A DNA stretch of 64,000 bases from Cellulophaga omnivescoria. Its GTDB lineage: Bacteria > Bacteroidota > Bacteroidia > Flavobacteriales > Flavobacteriaceae. Each line of letters starts with the position of its first letter. Positions within the stretch are counted from its first letter, which is position 1. The translations under genes and the position numbers were made by a program. Location of the stretch: contig NZ_MDDP01000004.1 of assembly GCF_001999725.1 (NCBI RefSeq), positions 124,001-188,000 of the forward strand, given 5' to 3'. The notes beneath the pieces were generated by a model. That model worked only from the letters and a program-made list of their open reading frames with translations. It was not told the DNA's origin and did not search any database. This document shows, one piece after another, positions 52,033-60,728 of the stretch.

Positions 52033-53697
52033 ATGCAAAACCAAAACTTAAGCACCTCAGATCCTAAAAATGAGCATGTTGTAGAAAATAACGAATTAAA
52101 TTTCTTTGAAGCTTTAATTCCGGTTATCATATTAATGTCGCTTTTGGCTTATAACATTTTTTTTGTTGACGGTCAAGAATGGTTTGGTGCTTACACCAAT
52201 CAAATTATACTTTTAATTGGTGGTGCTGTTGCTGCATTTGTAGGTCTTTACAATAAGACATCTTTTACTACAATGGGTAAAGAAGTTTGGGAAAACTTAA
52301 AAAGTGTTTTTATACCTATATTAATATTAGTAATGGTTGGGGCGCTAGCAGGTACTTGGCTTGTTAGCGGTATAATACCTGCTATGGTTTATTATGGATT
52401 ACAAGTTTTAAACCCTAGTATATTTTTACCTGCTTCTGTTATTATTGCAGCTATAATTTCAATTGCTACTGGTAGTAGCTGGACTACCTCTGCTACGGTT
52501 GGTATTGCTTTAGTTGGTATTGGTTCTGCCTTAGGTATTAACCCAGGAATGATTGCCGGCGCTGTAATATCTGGAGCGTATTTTGGAGATAAAATGTCTC
52601 CTTTGAGTGATACAACAAACCTTGCTCCTGCAATGGCTGGCACAGATTTGTTTACACATATTAAATATATGACTATTACAACAGTGCCAACGCTTATAGT
52701 TACACTTATATTTTTTAGTATTTTAAGTGCAAATATAGATACAAATGGCACTACAGATATTGCCTTTATTTTGGATACTATAGATGCTAATTTTACTATT
52801 ACACCTCTATTATTTATAGTACCAGTGGCGGTTGTTACTCTTATTTTATTAAAAACTAAACCTTTGGTTGCATTACTTTCTGGTGTTGGTTTAGCCATTG
52901 TTTTTGCTTTTATTTTTCAGCCAAAATTATTAGATGGGTTAGCAGATTCTAAAACAAATGCTATTGTTACAGCTGTTTTAACAGATACCAACGTGAGTAT
53001 TGATGACAGTGAAGAGCTTGCTAAATTATCTGCAAAAGAATTAGCTATTATTAAGGAACATAATGATTTGTCTAATGTTTTTACTGAAGATGATGTAGAA
53101 GGGATTTACACTAAAAAAGATTTAGCTGCTGTTTTTACCAATAGCACTGCAGACAAAGCAAGTTTAGCAAACATAGCAGATAACCTAGACAAATTAATTA
53201 CCAAAAAAAGACTACGCAAACTATTTAGCGCTGAAGGAATTAATGGTATGCTTTGGACTATTTTGCTAATATGTTGCGCAATGGTTTTTGGTGGTATTAT
53301 GGATGGCATTGGAGCCTTGTCAAGAATTACTAAAGCACTTTTATCTGTAGCAAAATCTACATTTGGACTATTTGCTAGTACTGTTGCTAGTTGCTTAGGA
53401 TTAAATGCAATAGCTAGTGACCAATATTTAGCTATTGTTATTCCTGGTAAAATGTTTAAAAAAGCTTACGAAGACAAAGGTCTTGCTCCTGAAAACTTAA
53501 GTAGAACCTTAGAAGATTCTGGTACAGTAACCTCTGTATTAATCCCGTGGAACACCTGCGGAGCTTACCAATCTAGTGTTTTGGGCGTTGGTGTTGGTGA
53601 GTATTTTATTTACGCTATGTTTAACTGGTTAAGTCCGTTTACTACATTATTATTTGCTGCATTAAACGTAAAAATTAGACAGTTACGTGCTAAATAA
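52033..53697 (+). CDS. NhaC-family transporter with a hydrophilic insertion
   Basis: A 554-residue protein with about 11 membrane helices. Family blocks are IATGSSWTTSATVGIALVGI, YFGDKMSPLSDTTNLAPAM and GLNAIASDQYLAIVIPGKMF. A charged loop of about 100 residues (about 297-400) splits the membrane part and holds short repeats such as NVFTEDD and AVFTNS. NhaC proteins are named as sodium/proton antiporters, but some relatives carry amino acids, including methionine. Neighbours suggest a role in sulfur amino acid uptake or export. Confidence 0.88.
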   Translation: MQNQNLSTSDPKNEHVVENNELNFFEALIPVIILMSLLAYNIFFVDGQEWFGAYTNQIILLIGGAVAAFVGLYNKTSFTTMGKEVWENLKSVFIPILILVMVGALAGTWLVSGIIPAMVYYGLQVLNPSIFLPASVIIAAIISIATGSSWTTSATVGIALVGIGSALGINPGMIAGAVISGAYFGDKMSPLSDTTNLAPAMAGTDLFTHIKYMTITTVPTLIVTLIFFSILSANIDTNGTTDIAFILDTIDANFTITPLLFIVPVAVVTLILLKTKPLVALLSGVGLAIVFAFIFQPKLLDGLADSKTNAIVTAVLTDTNVSIDDSEELAKLSAKELAIIKEHNDLSNVFTEDDVEGIYTKKDLAAVFTNSTADKASLANIADNLDKLITKKRLRKLFSAEGINGMLWTILLICCAMVFGGIMDGIGALSRITKALLSVAKSTFGLFASTVASCLGLNAIASDQYLAIVIPGKMFKKAYEDKGLAPENLSRTLEDSGTVTSVLIPWNTCGAYQSSVLGVGVGEYFIYAMFNWLSPFTTLLFAALNVKIRQLRAK

Positions 53698-53772
53698 ATT
53701 TTAACATAAAGAATCTTTATTCTCCTATAAAGAATTAAAATTTTATTAATCTAAAAAAGCATATTTGTAGGT

Positions 53773-53780
53773 TATATTTG
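53773..53780 (+). promoter_or_regulatory. Candidate -7 element for the peroxiredoxin gene
   Basis: TATATTTG matches TAnnTTTG and lies 35 bases before the ATG at 53816. No good -33 element is present, which could mean control by an activator such as an oxidative-stress regulator. Confidence 0.5.
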
Positions 53781-53815
53781 CAGTAACAAAATGTATAACC
53801 TTAAATAAAAAATAG

Positions 53816-54460
53816 ATGGCTTTTGTAGGAAAAAAATTCCCAGATTTAACTGTTAACGCAATGAATGAAATGGGTGATACTTTCAAATTAAATATTTTGG
53901 AAGAAGCTAAGAACAATAATAAAAAAGTATTATTATTCTGGTACCCTAAAGATTTTACTTTTGTATGTCCAACGGAATTACACGCTTTTCAGTCTGCATT
54001 AGCAGAATTTGAAAAAAGAAACACAATAGTAATTGGAGCTTCTTGTGATACTCCAGAAGTACACTTTGCTTGGTTAAATACTCCAAAAGATAATGGTGGT
54101 ATAGAAGGTGTTACTTACCCAATTTTAGCAGATAGCAACAGAAATTTAGCATCTACATTAGGTATTTTAGATATTTCTAACGAGACTTATAATGATGAAA
54201 CTGGTGTTATTACTGTAGATGGTGATAATGTTACGTACAGAGCTACTTACTTAATTGACGAAGAAGGTACTGTTTTTCACGAAGGAATAAACCATATGCC
54301 TTTAGGAAGAAATGTAAATGAGTTTTTACGTTTAGTAGACGCTTACACACACGTACAAGAAAAAGGTGAAGTTTGTCCTGCAAACTGGGAAGAAGGTAAA
54401 GAAGCTATGCAAGCTAACGCTAAAGGTACTGCAGAATATTTAGCATCTAACGTAAACTAA
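53816..54460 (+). CDS. Typical 2-Cys peroxiredoxin (AhpC/Prx1 type)
   Basis: A 214-residue thiol peroxidase. The peroxidatic Cys51 is in FTFVCPTELHAF, and the resolving Cys is in GEVCPANWEEG near 178. It reduces hydrogen peroxide and organic peroxides, and must be recycled by a thioredoxin or AhpF-like reductase. A thioredoxin-like gene begins eight bases later and is a plausible partner. AhpF is not in view. Confidence 0.95.
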   Translation: MAFVGKKFPDLTVNAMNEMGDTFKLNILEEAKNNNKKVLLFWYPKDFTFVCPTELHAFQSALAEFEKRNTIVIGASCDTPEVHFAWLNTPKDNGGIEGVTYPILADSNRNLASTLGILDISNETYNDETGVITVDGDNVTYRATYLIDEEGTVFHEGINHMPLGRNVNEFLRLVDAYTHVQEKGEVCPANWEEGKEAMQANAKGTAEYLASNVN

Positions 54461-54467
54461 TTTTAGT

Positions 54468-54782
54468 ATGTTACTAGAACTAGAAAACGACAATTTAGCA
54501 GAATTAATTGCTGAGCACAAAAAAGTGGTTGTGCAATACTCTGCTACATGGTGTGGAAACTGTAGAATAATGAAGCCTAAATTTAAAAAAGAGGCTGCCG
54601 CTAACGAAGACATTACATTTATTTTAGCTGATGCTGAAAAATTTCCGGAATCTAGAAAATTAGCCAATGTAGACAATTTACCTACGTTTGCAACTTTTGA
54701 AAACGGAAGTATTAAAAACCAGACGCAGACTAATAAATATGATGTTTTAAAAGAATTAGTACATGAAATTGCCAGTAATTAA
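54468..54782 (+). CDS. Thioredoxin-like protein
   Basis: A 104-residue thioredoxin-fold protein. The active-site Cys29-Gly-Asn-Cys32 (TWCGNC) replaces the usual CGPC, and the cis-proline is in DNLPTFATF. No signal peptide is present. Its spacing from the peroxiredoxin gene (eight bases) and its overlap by 20 bases with the next gene suggest that it reduces that peroxiredoxin. The altered active site will shift its redox potential. Confidence 0.9.
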   Translation: MLLELENDNLAELIAEHKKVVVQYSATWCGNCRIMKPKFKKEAAANEDITFILADAEKFPESRKLANVDNLPTFATFENGSIKNQTQTNKYDVLKELVHEIASN

Positions 54783-55020
54783 ACACCTTACGGGTTTTAT
54801 AAAAGAGAACGATGAAGATTACGTTCTTGAAACAATTGAAACCTTAGAGGCGCTAACAGAAGTTTCTTCTCTTAAAGATGAAGAGCTAGATGTTATTGGA
54901 GAACTAATTTCTAATATGTATGGTGCTATTGAGGTACAAAAATCTATTAAAGAAGGTGTACCAGAAAAAGAAGCATTAAACGGGTTTATGAAACGTGTAT
55001 TAGGTTCTATAGATAAATAA
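54763..55020 (+). CDS. DUF6952-type small protein
   Basis: An 85-residue, highly charged, mostly helical protein (FIKENDEDYVLETIETLEAL and ELISNMYGAIEVQKSIKEG). I place it, from memory, in DUF6952, a flavobacterial family regularly found after this thioredoxin-like gene. It overlaps that gene by 20 bases, which signals coupled translation. No catalytic residue stands out; it contains no cysteine. It may be an accessory or regulator of the peroxiredoxin pair. Confidence 0.75.
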   Translation: MKLPVIKHLTGFIKENDEDYVLETIETLEALTEVSSLKDEELDVIGELISNMYGAIEVQKSIKEGVPEKEALNGFMKRVLGSIDK

Positions 55021-55043
55021 AACAGTACATACTGTTCCATAAT

Positions 55044-55079
55044 AAAAGCCACAATTCTTTAATTAGAATTGTGGCTTTT
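55044..55079 (+). terminator. Terminator of the peroxiredoxin operon
   Basis: A perfect 15-bp stem (55044-55058 with 55065-55079), a 6-base loop and a following TCTTTTT tract. It lies 23 bases after the DUF6952 stop. Confidence 0.95.
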
Positions 55080-55105
55080 TCTTTTTCATAGACCTGCTTA
55101 AATGC

Positions 55106-55141
55106 ACAAAAAAACCTCCAAAGTAAAACTTTAGAGGTTTT
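55106..55141 (-). terminator. Terminator after the ankyrin gene
   Basis: AAAACCTC (55111-55118) with GAGGTTTT (55134-55141), plus an inner AAAGT/ACTTT stem, makes a long hairpin. On the reverse strand it is followed by a run of seven or more Ts. Confidence 0.85.
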
Positions 55142-55160
55142 ATATTTATTACTTTAACAT

Positions 55161-55634
55161 TTATACTAAAAGCGATTCTAAATCGCTTAATCCTTGCATT
55201 TTTGCATGATCTAAAGCTGTGTTTCCTCTTTGGTCTGCTACAGTTTTATCTGCATTTTTATCTAATAACATTTTAATAATAGATTGTCTGTTAAATGTAG
55301 CTGCGTAAATTAAAGGTGTAGCTCCAGATAAATTTACAGCGTTTACATCTGCTCCTTTTTCAATTAAATATGCTGCAATTGCATCAAAACCTTTAAAACA
55401 GACGCCCATTAAAGCCGTATTGCCAGAGGCATCCTTATCATCTATTGGTGCGTGGTTATCTAGTAAAACCTTAGCTATATCTAAATAGTTATAATAAGTT
55501 GCTAAAATTAAAGGTGTAGAACCACGTGCATCTTTTACAGATACTAATTCTGGGTTCTCTTTTAACATTTTTATTACTTCTTCTGTATTCTCTTCTCGTA
55601 TTGCATTAAAAAATGCTGTTGTTGTTTCTGTCAT
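55161..55634 (-). CDS. Ankyrin-repeat protein next to catalase
   Basis: A 157-residue protein built of about four ankyrin repeats (for example GSTPLILATYYNYLDIAKVL, GNTALMGVCFKGFDAIAAYL and GATPLIYAATFNRQSIIKML). The frame is open to 55679, but that upstream part overlaps a terminator hairpin, so the ATG at 55634 is preferred. In Pseudomonas and other bacteria an ankyrin protein encoded next to catalase supports its activity. There is no signal peptide here, so it is probably cytoplasmic with the catalase. Confidence 0.9.
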   Translation of the reverse strand: MTETTTAFFNAIREENTEEVIKMLKENPELVSVKDARGSTPLILATYYNYLDIAKVLLDNHAPIDDKDASGNTALMGVCFKGFDAIAAYLIEKGADVNAVNLSGATPLIYAATFNRQSIIKMLLDKNADKTVADQRGNTALDHAKMQGLSDLESLLV

Positions 55635-55645
55635 TTTATAGCTAT

Positions 55646-55677
55646 AAAAAAAGGGATAAGCACCACTGCTTATCCCC
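55646..55677 (-). terminator. Terminator-like hairpin between catalase and ankyrin genes
   Basis: GGGATAAGC (55653-55661) with GCTTATCCC (55668-55676) and a 6-base loop. On the reverse strand it is followed by seven Ts. It lies 20 bases after the katA stop and 12 bases before the ankyrin start, so it should lower expression of the ankyrin gene relative to catalase. Confidence 0.85.
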
Positions 55678-55696
55678 AATTAAACAATTTTATTTT

Positions 55697-57154
55697 TTAG
55701 TAATTTTCTAGTTCAGAAATACCCAAAGCTTTACGTACTCCATTACCATACTCAGGATCTGCTTTATCAAAATGAACCAACTGGCGCTCTATTATTTCCA
55801 TAGAAACACCTTGCATTGCTGCAGCTATATTATTAAATAATCTATTTTTTTGGTCATCATTAAACATCCTAAATAAATCACCTGGCTGTTTGTACTCGCC
55901 ATAAGTGTCATTTTCTTCATAACGTTTAGCGTCACCACTAATTTTCATTGGTGGTTCTTCTACAGTTGGGTCTTCTATAGCTCCTCCTTTACTGTTTGGC
56001 TCATAGTAAGCATCTGGATTTCCAAAATCATTTGTAAAGAAACGCATAGAACCATCTTTATGGTAATGGTTTACTTCAGATTTAGGAGCATTTGCTGGTA
56101 ATGCCTCGTAGTGCGTACCTAGTCTATACCTATGTGCATCTGCGTATGAAAAAATACGGGCTTGCAAAACCTTATCTGGAGAAAAACCAATACCTGGTAC
56201 TATGTTAGATGGTGAGTAAGCTGCATTTTCAATATATTGCCAGTAATTTTCTGGGTTTTTATTTAACTCCAACTCCCCTACTTCTATTAACGGATAATCT
56301 GCATGTGGCCAAACCTTAGTTAAATCAAACGGATTGTACGGTGTTTTTTCTGCATCTGCCTCTGGCATTACCTGTACTTTTAGTGTCCATTTAGGATAAT
56401 CTCCTCTTTCTATGGCTCCAAAAAGCTCTTCTTGGTACTTTTCTCTAGTTTCACCAATAATTTTAGCCGACTCTTCATTTGTGTAATGCTTATGTCCTTG
56501 CTGTGTTTTAAAGTGAAATTTCACCCAAAAACGTTCTCCATCATTATTCCAAAAACTAAATGTATGCGAGCCATAACCGTTCATATGCATAGGGGTTGTT
56601 GGTATACCTCTATCAGACATTAAAATAGTTACTTGGTGTAAACTTTCTGGTGATAAAGACCAATAATCCCACATTGCTTCTGGTGAGCGCAAATTTGTTT
56701 TAGGGTGTCTTTTTTGAGTGTGTATAAAATCTGGAAATTTGTATCCATCTCTTAAAAAGAAAACTGGAGTATTGTTACCTACTAAATCCCAATTACCTTC
56801 TTCAGTATAAAACTTAACAGAAAAACCTCTTACATCTCTTTCTGTATCAGCAGCTCCCATTTCACCAGCAACAGTAGAAAAACGCGTTAAAACTGGTGTT
56901 TTTTTACCTACAGACGAAAACAGTTTAGCTCTTGTGTATTTGCTTATATCATGGGTTACTGTAAAAGTACCCATAGCACCCCAACCTTTTGCATGTACAA
57001 CACGTTCTGGTATGCGCTCTCTGTTTTGGTGTGCTAGTTTTTCTAATAATTTATAATCTTGCATTAAAACAGGACCTCTATCACCAGCCGTTTGTGAACG
57101 TTGGTTATTAGATACTGGGGCTCCTGCAGATGTGGTAAGTTTTTTATTTTCCAT
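55697..57154 (-). CDS. katA: Monofunctional heme catalase
   Basis: A 485-residue small-subunit catalase that splits hydrogen peroxide to water and oxygen. The distal His54 is in RVVHAKGWG, the distal Asn is at 127-128 in VGNNTPVFF, and the proximal Tyr is in [14 protein letters not shown] near 338. No large C-terminal flavodoxin-like domain is present, which puts it in the clade 3 size range. It is divergent from tpx over 228 bases with an inverted repeat at 57218. The ankyrin partner lies downstream after a terminator-like hairpin. Confidence 0.97.
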   Translation of the reverse strand: MENKKLTTSAGAPVSNNQRSQTAGDRGPVLMQDYKLLEKLAHQNRERIPERVVHAKGWGAMGTFTVTHDISKYTRAKLFSSVGKKTPVLTRFSTVAGEMGAADTERDVRGFSVKFYTEEGNWDLVGNNTPVFFLRDGYKFPDFIHTQKRHPKTNLRSPEAMWDYWSLSPESLHQVTILMSDRGIPTTPMHMNGYGSHTFSFWNNDGERFWVKFHFKTQQGHKHYTNEESAKIIGETREKYQEELFGAIERGDYPKWTLKVQVMPEADAEKTPYNPFDLTKVWPHADYPLIEVGELELNKNPENYWQYIENAAYSPSNIVPGIGFSPDKVLQARIFSYADAHRYRLGTHYEALPANAPKSEVNHYHKDGSMRFFTNDFGNPDAYYEPNSKGGAIEDPTVEEPPMKISGDAKRYEENDTYGEYKQPGDLFRMFNDDQKNRLFNNIAAAMQGVSMEIIERQLVHFDKADPEYGNGVRKALGISELENY

Positions 57155-57217
57155 AACAGTCTAAATTTTTAATGAGATAAAATTAGTTAAATATCTAATG
57201 GAACATAAGTTAAGAAA

Positions 57218-57234
57218 TTGATAGTTTTTATCAA
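57218..57234. promoter_or_regulatory. Inverted repeat between katA and tpx
   Basis: TTGATA (57218-57223) and TATCAA (57229-57234) are separated by five bases, 64 bases upstream of katA. TTTTATCAAA occurs again near 57313. A shared peroxide-responsive regulator is possible; the full OxyR-type pattern was not identified. Confidence 0.4.
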
Positions 57235-57382
57235 AGAATAAATTAATCTTATATTAAATAAAAATCACATAATTAACACCTATTAAAACAACCTATATTT
57301 TGTGAAATTACTTTTTTATCAAAATAGTTACATATCACTTATATATTTTTTAATTTCACACCAAAATTAAAACACATACATT

Positions 57383-57880
57383 ATGGCTATAGTAACTTTA
57401 AAAGGAAATAAAATAAATACAATAGGTAATTTACCACAAGTAGGCGCTACAGCACCTAATTTTACGTTAACAAAAAACGATTTATCTACCGCTACCTTAG
57501 ACAACTACAAAGGTAAAAAAGTAGTTTTAAATATATTTCCTAGTGTAGACACTGGCACGTGCGCACAATCTGTAAGAGAATTTAATAAAGAAGCTTCTAC
57601 ATTAGAAAACACTGTTGTTTTGTGTGTGTCTAAAGATTTACCTTTTGCTCAAGCACGTTTTTGTGGTGCAGAAGGGTTAAATAATGTAGAAATGTTATCA
57701 GACTTTAAAGATGGTAATTTTGGAAAAAACTATAATGTTGCTTTTACAGATGGACCGTTAGAGGCATTATTATCTAGATCTGTTGTTGTTTTAAATGAAG
57801 AAGGCAAGGTAATACACGCAGAACAAGTTGCAGAAACAACTGAAGAGCCTAATTACAAATTGGCTTTAGAAGCATTGTAA
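57383..57880 (+). CDS. tpx: Thiol peroxidase
   Basis: A 165-residue atypical 2-Cys peroxiredoxin. The peroxidatic Cys60 is in SVDTGTCAQSV, and the resolving Cys94 is in QARFCGAEGL, at the same spacing as in E. coli Tpx. It is recycled by thioredoxin and prefers lipid hydroperoxides. It begins the operon that runs to ribB, with dgkA starting one base after its stop. Confidence 0.96.
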   Translation: MAIVTLKGNKINTIGNLPQVGATAPNFTLTKNDLSTATLDNYKGKKVVLNIFPSVDTGTCAQSVREFNKEASTLENTVVLCVSKDLPFAQARFCGAEGLNNVEMLSDFKDGNFGKNYNVAFTDGPLEALLSRSVVVLNEEGKVIHAEQVAETTEEPNYKLALEAL

Positions 57881-57881
57881 C

Positions 57882-58253
57882 ATGCCTAAAGAAAATTTTG
57901 CATTAAACAGAATACGTAGCGTTGGTTACGCTTTAAAAGGTGCTTTTTTATTATTAAAAACCGAAGCTAGTATTAAAGTACAATTTGTTATTTGTATAAT
58001 TATTACCATTTTTGGCTTTTATTTTAACATATCTAATACAGAGTGGATACTTCAAATATTTGCTATTGGTTTGGTTATGGGTATAGAAGGCTTAAATACT
58101 GCTGTAGAAAAAATAGCAGATTATATACAACCAGAGTTTGATGCCAAAATAGGCTTTATAAAAGACGTTGCTGCAGGTGCTGTTATGATTGTTTCTATAG
58201 CAGCATCTATAATAGGATGCATTATTTACATCCCAAAAATTTTTAACTTGTAA
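57882..58253 (+). CDS. dgkA: Diacylglycerol/undecaprenol kinase family protein
   Basis: A 123-residue protein with three membrane helices, typical of the small DgkA-type kinases. The catalytic block MGIEGLNTAVEKIADY, followed by KDVAAGAVM, is well kept. It phosphorylates diacylglycerol or undecaprenol to recycle lipids from envelope synthesis. It lies one base after tpx and 39 bases before ftsK. Confidence 0.92.
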   Translation: MPKENFALNRIRSVGYALKGAFLLLKTEASIKVQFVICIIITIFGFYFNISNTEWILQIFAIGLVMGIEGLNTAVEKIADYIQPEFDAKIGFIKDVAAGAVMIVSIAASIIGCIIYIPKIFNL

Positions 58254-58292
58254 CCAATTTGTAGGTTACACATATTAAGGTACACACATTTA

Positions 58293-60707
58293 ATGGCAAA
58301 AAAGACTACTAAAAAGAAAGCAACTACACCTAAACAAAAACGCAGTTTTGGCTTATCTAAACAAAATAAAATATTGTTAGGTAGTGTTATAATGCTTTTT
58401 GCTATAGCTCTGTTTTTTTCTTTTTCATCTTTTTATTTTACGTGGCAAGATGACCAAAGTTTATTGTCTGAATTTGCAAACAGAAATGAACAAGCTAAAA
58501 ACTTACTAAATAAATTTGGGGCTAGTATTGGACATTTGTTTTTATACAAAGGCTTTGGTGTTGCTTCTTTTGTTTTTCCTGTTTTATTATTTTTATCTGG
58601 TTTAACATTATTTTTTAGCCTACCTAAAAATGGACTAATTAAAAAATGGATATGGGGCTTAATATTTATTTTATGGTTTTCTGTAGCTTTTGGTTTTTTT
58701 GCTGAAAAATGGCCACTTTTAGGAGGTTTAGTTGGTTTTGAAATGAATGATTTTCTGCAAGACTATACTGGTAAAATTGGTGTACTACTTCTTTTAATTT
58801 TTGGGTTGATATTTATTTTAGTAAGACTATTTAAATTTACTCCAGAAAGCACCTTACAATACTTTAAACAGAAAAAAGCTGCATTAACAGATGAGTTAAA
58901 AAATTCTGACTATGATGAAAATTCTTCTGCAAATGCAACAAGAAAGCAAACGGCAGAAACAGTTGAAGAGGCTACTGTAGAAGAAACTCCTGTTGTTTTA
59001 GATACTTATACTCATAAAGAAGAAATACCTCCAATAGAAAAAGAAGAAGTACCTGCAAATGATGATGGTTTTGAGGTTACTGTTGCTGAGGATGAAGAAA
59101 ACGTAGAAGAAAGTCTAAATATTGAGGTAGAAAAAATTACCGAAGAAAAAGAAGAAATAGATAACCTAGCAGACAAGTTAGTTGATGATTTTGGTGAGTT
59201 TGATCCTACTTTAGAGCTAGCAAACTACAAATTTCCACATATAGATTTGTTAGATCAACACGGAGCAGGTGGCGGAATAACAATTAACCAAGAGGAATTA
59301 GAGGAAAACAAAAACAAAATTGTTGAAACTCTTAAAAACTACAAAATAGGAATTGCACAAATTAAAGCCACTATTGGACCAACAGTTACATTGTATGAAA
59401 TTGTACCAGATGCCGGTGTGCGTATTTCTAAAATTAAAAATTTAGAAGATGATATTGCTTTATCTTTAGCTGCATTAGGCATACGTATTATTGCACCTAT
59501 ACCTGGTAAAGGAACTATTGGTATAGAAGTTCCTAACAAAAACCCTTCTATTGTATCTATGCGTTCTGTTATTGCTAGCACAAAATTTCAGAAAGCAGAA
59601 ATGGAACTGCCAATTGCCTTTGGTAAAACCATTAGTAATGAAACTCTTGTGGTAGATTTAGCTAAAATGCCTCACTTGCTTATGGCAGGTGCTACGGGGC
59701 AAGGTAAATCTGTTGGTTTAAACGCTGTATTAACATCACTCTTATATAAAAAACACCCAGCAGAGGTTAAATTTGTATTGGTAGATCCCAAAAAAGTAGA
59801 ACTAACGCTATTTAATAAAATAGAGCGCCACTTTTTAGCCAAACTGCCAGACTCTGAAGATGCCATTATTACAGACAATGCAAAAGTTATAAATACATTA
59901 AACTCTCTTTGTATTGAGATGGATAATAGGTACGAGTTGCTAAAAACTGCAATGGTACGTAACTTAAAAGAATACAATGCTAAGTTTAAAGCTCGTAAAT
60001 TAAATCCTAATGACGGACATATGTTTTTACCATACATAGTATTGGTAATAGATGAGTTTGCAGATTTAATTATGACTGCTGGTAAAGAGGTAGAAACACC
60101 TATTGCTCGTTTAGCGCAATTGGCCAGAGCCATTGGTATTCACCTAATTATAGCTACACAAAGACCATCTGTAAATGTTATTACAGGTATTATAAAAGCC
60201 AATTTCCCAGCACGTATTGCCTTTAGGGTAACCTCTAAAATAGATTCTAGAACCATACTAGACGCACAAGGTGCAGACCAATTAATAGGTCGTGGAGATA
60301 TGCTTTACACACAAGGTAATGATGTAATACGTGTACAATGTGCCTTTGTAGATACTCCAGAGGTTGAAAAAATTACAGGTTATATAGGCTCACAAAGAGC
60401 GTATGCAGAAGCACTTTTACTGCCAGAATATGTAGGTCCAGACGACTCTGGCACAAGTATTGATAATAACATAGCAGATCGTGATAAGTTATTTAGAGAA
60501 GCTGCAGAAGTTATAGTAATTGCACAGCAAGGTTCTGCTTCTTTAATACAACGAAAATTAAAATTAGGTTACAACAGAGCAGGTAGAATTATAGATCAGT
60601 TAGAAGCTGCAGGTATTGTTGGTCATTTTGAAGGTAGTAAAGCAAGGCAAGTTTTAGTTCCAGATATGTTGGCTTTAGACCAATTACTAGAAAACGAAAA
60701 AAAATAA
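58293..60707 (+). CDS. ftsK: DNA translocase FtsK/SpoIIIE
   Basis: An 804-residue septal DNA pump. A basic Lys/Thr-rich start is followed by four membrane helices between about 25 and 175, and an acidic Glu-rich linker (about 200-300). The RecA-like motor has Walker A ATGQGKS at about 466-473 and a DEFADL Walker B region. A winged-helix gamma domain (about 735-800) reads the orienting sequences. It clears chromosome dimers at division. The linker is short compared with E. coli FtsK. Confidence 0.96.
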   Translation: MAKKTTKKKATTPKQKRSFGLSKQNKILLGSVIMLFAIALFFSFSSFYFTWQDDQSLLSEFANRNEQAKNLLNKFGASIGHLFLYKGFGVASFVFPVLLFLSGLTLFFSLPKNGLIKKWIWGLIFILWFSVAFGFFAEKWPLLGGLVGFEMNDFLQDYTGKIGVLLLLIFGLIFILVRLFKFTPESTLQYFKQKKAALTDELKNSDYDENSSANATRKQTAETVEEATVEETPVVLDTYTHKEEIPPIEKEEVPANDDGFEVTVAEDEENVEESLNIEVEKITEEKEEIDNLADKLVDDFGEFDPTLELANYKFPHIDLLDQHGAGGGITINQEELEENKNKIVETLKNYKIGIAQIKATIGPTVTLYEIVPDAGVRISKIKNLEDDIALSLAALGIRIIAPIPGKGTIGIEVPNKNPSIVSMRSVIASTKFQKAEMELPIAFGKTISNETLVVDLAKMPHLLMAGATGQGKSVGLNAVLTSLLYKKHPAEVKFVLVDPKKVELTLFNKIERHFLAKLPDSEDAIITDNAKVINTLNSLCIEMDNRYELLKTAMVRNLKEYNAKFKARKLNPNDGHMFLPYIVLVIDEFADLIMTAGKEVETPIARLAQLARAIGIHLIIATQRPSVNVITGIIKANFPARIAFRVTSKIDSRTILDAQGADQLIGRGDMLYTQGNDVIRVQCAFVDTPEVEKITGYIGSQRAYAEALLLPEYVGPDDSGTSIDNNIADRDKLFREAAEVIVIAQQGSASLIQRKLKLGYNRAGRIIDQLEAAGIVGHFEGSKARQVLVPDMLALDQLLENEKK

Positions 60708-60728
60708 CAATTAACAAATCATAATACA

